From Pseudomaricurvus hydrocarbonicus (GTDB taxonomy: Bacteria > Pseudomonadota > Gammaproteobacteria > Pseudomonadales > Cellvibrionaceae), in NCBI RefSeq assembly GCF_011602365.1, contig NZ_JAAONZ010000014.1:1-64000 (forward strand): 64,000 nucleotides of DNA, read 5' to 3'. Shown in pieces: positions 56,037 through 64,000 of the stretch. Positions within the stretch are counted from its first letter, which is position 1; every line of letters begins with the position of its first letter. The position numbers and the translations under genes were made by a program. The notes beneath the pieces were generated by a model, which worked only from the letters and a program-made list of their open reading frames with translations, made no database searches and was not told the origin of the DNA.

Positions 56037-56152
56037 TGAGTACTTGAGAATGTGACTGATGGGTGAAGGGGGTTAAACTGATGAGCGATTCCTCAGTTTT
56101 CAGCCCTGACGATACACGTCTTGCCACAAATAGGATTATATTTTTGGCATAA

Positions 56153-56166
56153 GTATAAACGGTTAC
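56153..56166. promoter_or_regulatory. LacI-type operator-like site before the first TonB receptor
   Basis: TATAAACGGTTACG, with the central CG and TAAAC/GGTTA arms. It matches TGTAAACGATTACA at 63748-63761 in 11 of 14 bases. It lies 66 bases before the receptor start. Confidence 0.45.
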
Positions 56167-56231
56167 GTGTGTTCTTCTTTCCTGTGGGGGAACGCATATT
56201 TTAATAATAAAAAGAGAGTGAGTTGTTTGAT

Positions 56232-58658
56232 ATGAAGAAATACCCAAGCCGCAGTAATCTGGCGCACGCAGTTTCTCTGATAAACAATCGTGGCACCAAG
56301 GTCCTAGGTGCCTCTTTTCTGGCAATTTCCGCATCGACAGTATTTGCTCAATCCGATGCGAGCTATAGCCCGAGCATGTCGCTGGAAGAGATTATCGTCA
56401 CCGCAAGAAGAAAAGACGAAAGTCTTCAAGATGTACCTCAAACGGTAAATGCAGTTAATGCCGACACTTTGTCTGAGTTGAATATCACTAACTTCAAAGA
56501 TATGCAGAACTTGGTCCCAGGTGTATCGTTGGACAGTGGAGTCAATGGATATACGACGTCAGCAGCCATGCGAGGCGTCGGCTTCGCGGTAGAATCCAAT
56601 ACCGCACCTACTGTCGAGTTCTACCTGAACGATGCGCCTGTCGAATCCAACCAGATTTTTACCCAGGTCTTTGATGTGGGTCAGGTTGAGGTACTGCGTG
56701 GCCCACAAGGTACGATTCGAGGTCGGTCAGCACCTTCCGGTGCGATTACCGTAACCACGAGAAGCGTTAATCTCGACGACGTTGAAGGATATGTGAACGC
56801 TACCGCTACCGATCAGGGCGGAACCAACTATCAGGGCGCAGTGAACGTCCCCGTAATCGATGGCAAGCTCGGGTTTCGCATCGCCGGTGTGGTGGATGAG
56901 AATGAAGTTAATCAGGTAGAAAGCGTCTTTAATGATACCAAACCTGACTCTGACATTTCCGGCTTCAGGGCTACTGTAGGCTTCGCGCCAACAGAAAACT
57001 TTGACGGTAAGTTGATGTACCAGAAAATAACCAAGGATGTGGTTTCATTCACGCAGTTTACCGGCTACAACGATGGATCGACTTTGCCCCATCATGATTT
57101 CGGTTCCATTCAATCGGAAGACCGGAAAGGCATTTCGGCTACGGCCGCTCATATCGAAAATGAGATTGAAGCGACAACTCTCAATTTGAACTGGGTACTG
57201 GGCGATCACATGCTGTCGTATGTTGGTCAGTACAGTGAATTTCAGAGTTATTCAAATGACCCTGTGGACAAGACAAATTATATTTACTCATCAGGCGACG
57301 GGTCTTTTTCCCTTGGACCGGATTTGGTTGCCGATCAACGTGATGAGTGGTTCCAGAATCTGGATTTGTATCAAGAGCAGGTGTCCCACGAAATACGTTT
57401 CTCCCTCGATGAGCCTTACAAGGGGCTGTTTGACTACACGGTGGGCATCTTCTATCAAGAAATTAAAGGTGTTAACAAGTTAAACGGTAACCAGATACTC
57501 AGTGCGGACCTGCACCCGGCACTGTCTTTTCTGAATCCTGATCCTGTTACCGGCGCCTATATATTATCGCCGGAAATCTATCGTCCGGATCTGACGGAAG
57601 AAATCTCTGCCTTCGCCAGCTTAACCTTCTATTTGGGTAGCGCGACAGAAATCACGGCTGGCGCGCGTAAAATCTACGCTCGCGAGTGGAATTACACTGA
57701 GGTCGCCGGGGCAGTCCTGGATGCACCTGAGCAAAAAGAAGATGACGTTATCTGGAACATCGCTGCTTCACATCGGTTCAGTGACGAGCTGATGGTGTAC
57801 AGCAACGTTGGTACTTCCTTCCGCCTTGCGCCAATGGACAGTCTCGGAATAAACCCGCTGCCGACTCCGGATGCCAACATGAGTCAGTTGGTGGGCAAGC
57901 GCGATCCTGAAACCTCGATTTCCTATGAAGTCGGGGTCAAGCTGGATTTCCTGGATCGTCGGGGACGCTTGAATGTGGCGTATTACTATCAGGACTTCGA
58001 CAACTATCTGTATTACTCCAAAGAAACCCAGTACTTCGGCACAAACGGCATTGAGGCATTCCGCTTTACTTCCAATGCCGATGCCGTTGTGCAAGGTATT
58101 GATCTGGATGCCAGCTTTCAGGTGACGCCGAGCTGGTCTGTGTCTGCGATTGGGAGCTGGAATGACAGCGAGCTTAAGGGGCCGATTCCCTGTAACGATG
58201 GAGACCAGGATGGGTCACCGGACTTCCTGAACACGAGTTTGGATGCCAATCATCAGGTCGCGCTGTGTGATACAGGAGCATCAGCAAGCAGCATTCCTGA
58301 CTGGAGCGCCACCTTGCGTTCAGAGTACTTTGTGCCTGTAGGTGATTCTATGGAGGGTTACCTGAGCGGAATATATTCATACTATCCTGAAAACGACAAT
58401 AAACATCTGCGCACAACGATAGATAGCTATGGGTTGCTAAATCTGTATGTGGGTCTGCGCGATTCAGAAGGTCGTTGGGATGTACAGCTCTTTGCCAAGA
58501 ACGCTCTGGATGAAGAGGTGGTTACTGCGTTCGAAGATCTTCAATTCGGTTCTGGAGGAACACTGGCCAACTATCTCGGCGACTCTGGTTACTATCAGAC
58601 TCAGCTGAACAGCCCTCGAGAAATCGGCCTCAACGTCCGCTACAACTTCGGGCTCTAA
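56232..58658 (+). CDS. TonB-dependent outer-membrane receptor
   Basis: An 808-residue receptor with a signal peptide (ending ISASTVFAQ). The TonB box lies in MSLEEIIVTARRKDESLQDVPQ; the plug domain (about 50-160) has NLVPGVSLDSG, MRGVGF and VEVLRGPQGTIRGRSAPSGAITVTTR; the barrel ends with RYNFGL, whose terminal aromatic pattern suits outer-membrane insertion. The box form 'EEIIVTARR' is common in sphingomonad-type receptors for plant-like and aromatic compounds. I use the ATG at 56232. It stands between the PQQ dehydrogenase and the glycosidase and has its own terminator, so it is the likely uptake gate of the island. Confidence 0.94.
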   Translation: MKKYPSRSNLAHAVSLINNRGTKVLGASFLAISASTVFAQSDASYSPSMSLEEIIVTARRKDESLQDVPQTVNAVNADTLSELNITNFKDMQNLVPGVSLDSGVNGYTTSAAMRGVGFAVESNTAPTVEFYLNDAPVESNQIFTQVFDVGQVEVLRGPQGTIRGRSAPSGAITVTTRSVNLDDVEGYVNATATDQGGTNYQGAVNVPVIDGKLGFRIAGVVDENEVNQVESVFNDTKPDSDISGFRATVGFAPTENFDGKLMYQKITKDVVSFTQFTGYNDGSTLPHHDFGSIQSEDRKGISATAAHIENEIEATTLNLNWVLGDHMLSYVGQYSEFQSYSNDPVDKTNYIYSSGDGSFSLGPDLVADQRDEWFQNLDLYQEQVSHEIRFSLDEPYKGLFDYTVGIFYQEIKGVNKLNGNQILSADLHPALSFLNPDPVTGAYILSPEIYRPDLTEEISAFASLTFYLGSATEITAGARKIYAREWNYTEVAGAVLDAPEQKEDDVIWNIAASHRFSDELMVYSNVGTSFRLAPMDSLGINPLPTPDANMSQLVGKRDPETSISYEVGVKLDFLDRRGRLNVAYYYQDFDNYLYYSKETQYFGTNGIEAFRFTSNADAVVQGIDLDASFQVTPSWSVSAIGSWNDSELKGPIPCNDGDQDGSPDFLNTSLDANHQVALCDTGASASSIPDWSATLRSEYFVPVGDSMEGYLSGIYSYYPENDNKHLRTTIDSYGLLNLYVGLRDSEGRWDVQLFAKNALDEEVVTAFEDLQFGSGGTLANYLGDSGYYQTQLNSPREIGLNVRYNFGL

Positions 58659-58693
58659 CTTTCCCTCGTCGTTGATACTCAACACGGTGCTTG

Positions 58694-58725
58694 GCCCAAT
58701 TACCGATGGTAATTGGGCTTTTTTT
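58694..58725 (+). terminator. Rho-independent terminator after the first TonB receptor
   Basis: GCCCAATTACC, loop GAT, GGTAATTGGGC, then T7. Confidence 0.95.
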
Positions 58726-59032
58726 ATTGCGAACCTACCTGTCTATTATTGATATTGAGATGATCTATAGTGGTTTGTTGCATGCAAGGGTAGATTTAGG
58801 TGATTTTGGTAATAATTAGAAAATATTAGCTATTATTGCGAAATTTAGTTACGGAAATGGTTGACCTGCATTGGCTGATGTGAAACTCTTAATGACACAT
58901 TGTGGATCATTTTGTGTAATTGATTTCCCCTTGGGCTAAGCTTCTGTGCGTGAAGGTGGCGGCTTGTAAAGTCCCCGGAACACGGTCTCTTTACGAAACC
59001 GAAAGCTCGTTAGAAGAAATGAGAAAATAAGA
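58726..59032. other. Promoter region of the GH106-like gene
   Basis: About 300 bases, AT-rich to about 58920. I see no operator matching the LacI-type sites here. A separate promoter for the next operon is expected after the terminator. Confidence 0.4.
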
Positions 59033-62000
59033 ATGATTGTAGTGTTCCCACTGTTGGCCATGTTGAAACTCTGCCGTATTTCACCGGTTATAGTTGTGGT
59101 AATGATTTCCGTTATCTCGTTGTCAGGCTGCGATGACAGCGTCGCCCAGCAGGGAAAAAATTTACATCAGACCCTGGAGGCTGAATTTGCCTCACCCCCC
59201 ACCGAGGCTCGTCCCAGAGTGTGGTGGCACTGGATGAACGGCAATATATCGGAAGCCGGTATCGTTAAAGATTTGGAGTGGATGCACCGAATCGGAATTG
59301 GCGGGGTGCAGAACTTTGACGCGGCCATGGAGACCCCGATTGTTGTAGACCAGCGCATCAGCTACATGACGCCCGAATGGAAAAAGGCATTTGCGAAGGC
59401 TGTGGCAACCGCTAAAGACCTCAAGTTGGAGTTCGCGGTTGCTTCGTCGGCCGGCTGGAGCCTGACGGGCGGCCCCTGGGTCACTCCGGAAGATGCCATG
59501 AAGAAACTGGTGTGGAGTGAAACCACTCTGGCGGGTGGCCAGGATCTGCGGGTTCCGTTGGCAGCCCCGTCGGGGATGGCGGGGCCGTACCAGTCAATCC
59601 CGGCAGAGTATAAACACGGCCACAACCCCGGTGCTATTCCTGAAGCCTTCTATCGAGACAGCCTGGTACTGGCCTATCGCTTACCGGAAACCCCGGTGGT
59701 TGTGCAGAAGCCGGTTACCGTGCTGGCGAATGGCGTTGCCATCGATGCTGTATCCTTGTTGGATGACGATCTGGCAACCGGGGTGTCCCTTCCCAAGGGT
59801 ACTCGTAAAACGCCTGGCAGCATTGACATTGAGTATTCCCAGGCGCAGTCGGTAGAGGCTGTTGTTGTATACGTAAACCATTTGCCCGACGATTTTCTGA
59901 GCGGCAAGTTACAGCCGACACTGGAAGCGCTTTCTGACGGTGGCGAGTGGATGGAAATCGCCCGCGTGTCCCTAGGGAAGACGCCCTCTACGGTCAGTTT
60001 CAAGCCAGTAGTGGCCAGCCGCTTCAGGCTAGTGTTTACCCGCGAGAAGCCCAGCGGTGCCTTTGCCTTCCGGCCCGCACCGGGTATTGATCCATCGGGC
60101 TTGGGCGGGCTGGGATCCGGTTCTGCAGGGGCGCCGGAACTGGCCGATTTCAGATTGTATGGCAGTCCCAGAATCGACAGTTTTGAAACCAAAGCCGGCT
60201 TTCGTCTGGTCGATGATTACCATCAGCTGACCACATCGAGTGACGCTGAACAGATCGGCATCGCCGTTGATGGGGTGCTGGATCTCACGGACAAGATGGA
60301 TTCAGAGGGCGTGCTGACCTGGTCTGCGCCGGCGGGAAGCTGGAGAGTGTTGCGATTGGGGTATGCGCTAACTGGAAAGACCAACTCGCCAGCGACAGCG
60401 GAAGCCACCGGACTGGAAGTGGATAAGTACGATGCGGCCGCTGTGGAGCGCTACCTGAACACCTACCTCGGTAATCTGCGCGAGGTTGTTGGCGATGATC
60501 TGATGGGGCATCGGGGTCTGAATGCACTGCTTACGGACAGTACCGAAGCGGGTCCTTCCAACTGGACTCCAGACATTGTCGGCAAGTTTAAAGCGCTGAG
60601 AGGGTATGACCCCACCCCCTGGTTGCCTGCACTGACTGGCGAAGTGATGGGAAGCCGGCGCGACAGCGATGCGTTTCTCTATGATTACCGCAGAACTCTG
60701 GCGGAGCTTGTTGCGACACAACATTACGGTACCGTAGCTAAGGTCGCACAGAAGCAAGGCTTAACGGTTTACGGTGAGTCATTGGAAGCCAATCGAACGG
60801 TGTCCACGCTGGGCGATGATCTGGACATGCGGCGTTTCGCCGATGTACCGATGGCCGCGATGTGGACTTATCCCAAGGGCGGAAACCCGGGACAGAACTA
60901 CATAGCAGATATGCGTGGGGCTGCGTCTGTGGCACATCAGTATGGCCGTGATTATGTGGCCACTGAATCTTTAACCTCGATCCTGTCGCCCTGGGCACAT
61001 GCACCTGCAGATCTCCAGCCTATGATAGATGCAGAATTTCTGCATGGTGTTAATCGACCCATAATCCACACGTCACCTCACCAGCCACTGGACGACAACG
61101 CTCCGGGACTGTCTCTGCATGTCTTCGGTCAATACTTCACTCGCCACGAGACCTGGGCGGAAATGGCCAAACCCTGGATCGACTATATCGCCAGAAACAG
61201 CTACATGTTGCAGCAGGGCCAGTTTGTGGCGGACGTTGCCTACTTTTACGGGGAAGAGCCACCGTTAGGGGTACTCGCAGCCACCCGGGGCTATCCACAA
61301 GATGTGCCCCGTCAATATGGGTATGACTTCATATCGGCGCACACCATTTTGAATGAGCTGTATGTGGAGAACGGTACGATCAAAACCAAGGCAGGGGCTG
61401 TATACAGAGCTATCTACCTTGGCGGATCGAGCCGGGACTTCATGACTCTTCCGGTGTTGTCACGGCTGGCGCAACTCGTTCGCGAAGGAGCAACGTTGAT
61501 TGGGGAGCCGCCGGAGCAGTCCCCCAGTCTGGCGGACGACGCGGAACAGTTCTCGGCTCTGGTGGCATCGATCTGGGCAGGCGAGGGTGAGACAAGTCCT
61601 GGCAGGGGCCAGGTTGTCCGCAGCTCACAGCTGGAGCAGGCCTTGCTTGATCTGGGGATAGTGCCGGACGTGAGCGTAACTGTCAGCACTGGCGACCTGA
61701 AGTCTACAAAAGGCGCCGCTGGTGAGGCAAATGCTGTTGAATTCGTCCATCGAAAAATGCCGGATGTTGACATTTATTATCTCGCCAATCGTGGTGTTTC
61801 CCAGAATGCTGAAGCCCGTTTTCGCGTAAACGGTCGGGTGCCGGAAAAATGGCGAGCTGATACCGGTGAGATAGAGCCAATGTCTTATCGCATAGAGGGC
61901 GGAACCACTGTTGTTCCCCTGTCAATGAACGACTGGGAGTCATTCTTTGTGGTCTTCCGAAATGAGGCCAATCAGCCCGAGGTTGTTCTGGGGGCGCCTG

Positions 62001-62497
62001 TTATCAGTATGCATACTGAGGTGGAAGCTCCGTGGACCGTGGACTTTGAGGAGGACCGAGGAGCGCCAGTGTCAGTTGTTCTTGGCCGTCTGGAGTCGTT
62101 GTCAAATAGCACAGATCCGGGCGTGCGGTACTTTTCCGGAGTCTCCACCTACACCAACTCATTCAATTTCGAAGCAACAGACTCCGACCAAAAGGTGATG
62201 CTGGATCTGGGCGAAGTGGGTGATCTGGCTGAGGTCTACGTTAATGACCGTTATGCGGGAACCGCCTGGAAGCCGCCTTACCGAGTTGATATTTCAGGAG
62301 TGGTCCAGGATGGCAATAACACGCTAACCGTGAAAGTGGCTAATCTCTGGGTGAACAGGCTGGTTGGCGACAGACAGCCGGATAATGAAAGTCAGATTGG
62401 CTATACAACGTTTAAAACTTATTTACCCAGTGCTCCCTTGAGGCCTTCTGGTTTGTTGGGTCCGGTCCGGGTAATGACGGTCAATAGTAATAACTGA
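59033..62497 (+). CDS. GH106-like glycoside hydrolase lipoprotein (putative alpha-L-rhamnosidase)
   Basis: An 1154-residue exported enzyme. A hydrophobic signal ends in the lipobox LSGC (Cys near 33), so it is a lipoprotein. FASPPTEARPRVWWHWMNGNISEAGIVKDLEWMHRIGIGGVQNF is the characteristic N-terminus of GH106-type enzymes, followed by the catalytic barrel region (VTPEWKKAF-like, TDSTEAGPSNWT, YGESLEANR). The C-terminus (about 1010-1150) is a beta-sandwich of GH2 type: LDLGEVGDLAEVYVNDRYAGTAWKPPYRVDISG. Known GH106 members remove alpha-L-rhamnose. The next gene, ThuA-like, is 53 bases on, probably the same operon. Rhamnose as the substrate is inferred. Confidence 0.8.
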   Translation: MIVVFPLLAMLKLCRISPVIVVVMISVISLSGCDDSVAQQGKNLHQTLEAEFASPPTEARPRVWWHWMNGNISEAGIVKDLEWMHRIGIGGVQNFDAAMETPIVVDQRISYMTPEWKKAFAKAVATAKDLKLEFAVASSAGWSLTGGPWVTPEDAMKKLVWSETTLAGGQDLRVPLAAPSGMAGPYQSIPAEYKHGHNPGAIPEAFYRDSLVLAYRLPETPVVVQKPVTVLANGVAIDAVSLLDDDLATGVSLPKGTRKTPGSIDIEYSQAQSVEAVVVYVNHLPDDFLSGKLQPTLEALSDGGEWMEIARVSLGKTPSTVSFKPVVASRFRLVFTREKPSGAFAFRPAPGIDPSGLGGLGSGSAGAPELADFRLYGSPRIDSFETKAGFRLVDDYHQLTTSSDAEQIGIAVDGVLDLTDKMDSEGVLTWSAPAGSWRVLRLGYALTGKTNSPATAEATGLEVDKYDAAAVERYLNTYLGNLREVVGDDLMGHRGLNALLTDSTEAGPSNWTPDIVGKFKALRGYDPTPWLPALTGEVMGSRRDSDAFLYDYRRTLAELVATQHYGTVAKVAQKQGLTVYGESLEANRTVSTLGDDLDMRRFADVPMAAMWTYPKGGNPGQNYIADMRGAASVAHQYGRDYVATESLTSILSPWAHAPADLQPMIDAEFLHGVNRPIIHTSPHQPLDDNAPGLSLHVFGQYFTRHETWAEMAKPWIDYIARNSYMLQQGQFVADVAYFYGEEPPLGVLAATRGYPQDVPRQYGYDFISAHTILNELYVENGTIKTKAGAVYRAIYLGGSSRDFMTLPVLSRLAQLVREGATLIGEPPEQSPSLADDAEQFSALVASIWAGEGETSPGRGQVVRSSQLEQALLDLGIVPDVSVTVSTGDLKSTKGAAGEANAVEFVHRKMPDVDIYYLANRGVSQNAEARFRVNGRVPEKWRADTGEIEPMSYRIEGGTTVVPLSMNDWESFFVVFRNEANQPEVVLGAPVISMHTEVEAPWTVDFEEDRGAPVSVVLGRLESLSNSTDPGVRYFSGVSTYTNSFNFEATDSDQKVMLDLGEVGDLAEVYVNDRYAGTAWKPPYRVDISGVVQDGNNTLTVKVANLWVNRLVGDRQPDNESQIGYTTFKTYLPSAPLRPSGLLGPVRVMTVNSNN

Positions 62498-62550
62498 GAC
62501 AAAGCCAACAGAACTGGCGTTGTTGACTTAATCAGAGGAGCCGGTGAAAC

Positions 62551-63708
62551 GTGTTATCCATAAAATTAAAACTACCACTTACGGTTTGCGCGCTTGGCGT
62601 GCTGATATTGACGTCTTGTGCTGTGGTGCAACAACCTGCTCAGGAGATTGTCGACTGTCCTTTAAGGAATGAACGTTATTCGGCGGATACCCCGATGATG
62701 GATTTATTTGCTAATGCTCAAGTTGTTGCCATTATCGAGCAGGAAGTTCCTGATCTGGCCAAGCGGGTTCCGCCGATGTTCAAGCAAACCGAAGCGCCTT
62801 CGCTGAGTGCGATAGCGACGCTTAACAGCGTATCCGGCCTTGTCCGATATCCGTTAAGTCAGGAAAAATTACAGTCACTGAATGATCAGTTGGCGGGGAT
62901 CGAGCTCACTGATGAGGCGCGGCACAACCGGTGCGCCAGGTACGACAATGATCGCCCGGAGGTCACCTTGGGTGATGGTGAAAAATCCATTCTGGTTTTT
63001 ATCAAGGTCAACGGCTTTGATCATAATGAGGCCACCTCTGCGGCAACCGCCGCCATACAATCCCTTGCCGGCGAGCTTGGCTGGAATGTGATGGTGACGG
63101 ACAGAGGCGGTGCTTTCAGTCCGGACACTCTGAAAAGGTTTGACGTTGTGGTGTGGAACAATGTCAGTGGCGATGTGTTGACGTTGTCGCAGCGAAAAGC
63201 ATTTCAGAATTACGTGCAGAATGGCGGTGGTTATTTTGGGATCCACGGATCCGGGGGGGATTTTATTTACCTGTGGGATTGGTACGTCCAGGATCTGATT
63301 GGGGCTCAGTTTATTGGCCACACCATGAATCCGCACTACCAGGATGCCGTAATTAAATTGGAGCCCTCTGATACGGGCATTGCGCAGGGGTTGCCCCTGG
63401 TCTGGAAGCTGAATGAAGAGTGGTATTCGTTCTCCGAGAATCCGAGAAAATCGGGCGCGAAGGTAGTCGCTACGATTGATGAGTCGAGTTACAAGCCGGT
63501 GATGGGGGGGATCGACATTAAAATGGGGCCTGATCATCCAATAGCCTGGTCCCGTTGTGTGGGGCAGGGCAGGGCTTTCTACACCGGCATAGGCCATTTA
63601 CCCAGTTCTTACCAGTCTGTTAATAATTTGGGGTTGTTGAAAAACGCGCTGGAGTGGACAGCCGGGTCTAATTTGGAATCATGCCGCAAGAAGGAGTCCG
63701 GACACTAA
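62551..63708 (+). CDS. ThuA-like domain lipoprotein
   Basis: A 385-residue protein starting with GTG after AGAGGAG. The signal ends in the lipobox LTSC (Cys near 24). Residues about 145-375 form a ThuA/trehalose-utilisation-type fold: ILVFIKVNGFDHNEATSAATAAIQSLAGELGWNV, FDVVVWNNVSGDVLTLSQRKAFQNYVQNGGGYFGIHG, and PIAWSRCVGQGRAFYTGIGHLPSSY. Such domains accompany carbohydrate-degrading genes and may act on or bind sugar derivatives; catalysis is unproved. It follows the GH106-like gene in one operon. Confidence 0.88.
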   Translation: MLSIKLKLPLTVCALGVLILTSCAVVQQPAQEIVDCPLRNERYSADTPMMDLFANAQVVAIIEQEVPDLAKRVPPMFKQTEAPSLSAIATLNSVSGLVRYPLSQEKLQSLNDQLAGIELTDEARHNRCARYDNDRPEVTLGDGEKSILVFIKVNGFDHNEATSAATAAIQSLAGELGWNVMVTDRGGAFSPDTLKRFDVVVWNNVSGDVLTLSQRKAFQNYVQNGGGYFGIHGSGGDFIYLWDWYVQDLIGAQFIGHTMNPHYQDAVIKLEPSDTGIAQGLPLVWKLNEEWYSFSENPRKSGAKVVATIDESSYKPVMGGIDIKMGPDHPIAWSRCVGQGRAFYTGIGHLPSSYQSVNNLGLLKNALEWTAGSNLESCRKKESGH

Positions 63709-63747
63709 GTAATTTGGTGTGTGGTTCGCGACATGTGCGCTATGTTT

Positions 63748-63761
63748 TGTAAACGATTACA
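63748..63761. promoter_or_regulatory. LacI-type operator-like palindrome before the second TonB receptor
   Basis: TGTAAACGATTACA, arms matching in 6 of 7 positions around a central CG, the standard form of LacI-family operators. It lies 78 bases before the receptor start. Confidence 0.55.
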
Positions 63762-63838
63762 GTGTTCGGGAGTTGGGTTTATAGGTCGAAGGTAGATATT
63801 TCATACATAACTCTGATGAGCTAAAAAAGGAGATACAA

Positions 63839-64000
63839 ATGCATAATAAAAATAAATACGCAAGACAAAAACAACACCTTCTTTTAATGGCAGTTATTGC
63901 AGTCAATATGGGGCTACCGACTTATGCGGTGGCGGCACCAACACTGACGATGGAGGAGATTATTGTCTCGGCGCGGCGCAAGGATGAAAGCGTTCAGGAT
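63839..64000 (+). CDS. Second TonB-dependent receptor (5' part only)
   Basis: The first 54 codons: a signal peptide (basic start, hydrophobic core LLLMAVIAVNMGLPTYA, cleavage near VAA) and a TonB box in MEEIIVSARRKDESVQD. The last segment matches the first receptor's EEIIVTARRKDESLQD almost exactly, so both belong to one subfamily. AAAAAGGAG precedes the ATG. The gene runs out of the window. Confidence 0.88.
   Translation, partial: MHNKNKYARQKQHLLLMAVIAVNMGLPTYAVAAPTLTMEEIIVSARRKDESVQD

Overview
The window reads as chromosome of a gammaproteobacterium of the Pseudomonadales/Cellvibrionales/Oceanospirillales type; I cannot place it to genus. The basis is gene content and order: gacS/barA next to cysM-rlmD-relA-mazG is a typical Pseudomonas-like arrangement. 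Around it lie adk, hemH, tsaB, uppP, trpS, bioA, ttcA, apt, ald and rsmE. Two accessory regions flank this core.

Layout. (1) 1-3.7 kb: an AT-rich accessory segment, all on the minus strand. It encodes a compact ABC-three-component (ABC-3C) conflict-type system: a two-TM membrane protein, an HNH effector split at an A8 run, a small middle component and a DUF2326 ABC ATPase. A GC-rich imperfect hairpin that resembles an integron attC site follows it. (2) 4.3-43.6 kb: ordinary core genes: metabolism (cysM, bioA, apt, ald, hemH), RNA modification (rlmD, ttcA, tsaB, rsmE, a queuosine-mannosyltransferase-like GT), signalling (gacS, relA, a GGDEF-EAL protein, a double-CNB/rhodanese protein), an Atm1-type ABC exporter and a histone-H1-like Lys/Ala-rich nucleoid protein. 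(3) 43.7-51.5 kb: tRNA-Arg(CCT) followed by the decayed left end of an integrative element: an integrase relic, an AlpA-like regulator, an integrase fragment joined to an N-terminally lost STY4528-type replication protein, then TIGR03761, a ribbon-helix-helix-like protein, ParM, DUF3577, RadC and DUF6573. No conjugation genes are seen. (4) 51.5-64 kb: a catabolic island: a divergent TetR regulator, ferredoxin, cytochrome P450, PQQ dehydrogenase, TonB-dependent receptor, a GH106-like lipoprotein, a ThuA-like lipoprotein and the start of a second TonB receptor.

How the parts work together. The catabolic island fits outer-membrane uptake plus periplasmic deglycosylation and oxidation of an unidentified, possibly rhamnosylated, compound. 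Similar LacI-type palindromes stand before both TonB receptor genes. In the element, seven 28-bp direct repeats upstream of the operon with parM share a 16-base core (14/16 identical) with the arms of a perfect 20-bp hairpin about 2.3 kb away. This suggests one DNA-binding protein acts on both, possibly as a centromere or origin.

The best candidates for something undescribed are the four-gene ABC-3C variant with its slippery A8, the iteron/hairpin/ParM module, and the P450-PQQ-GH106 locus.
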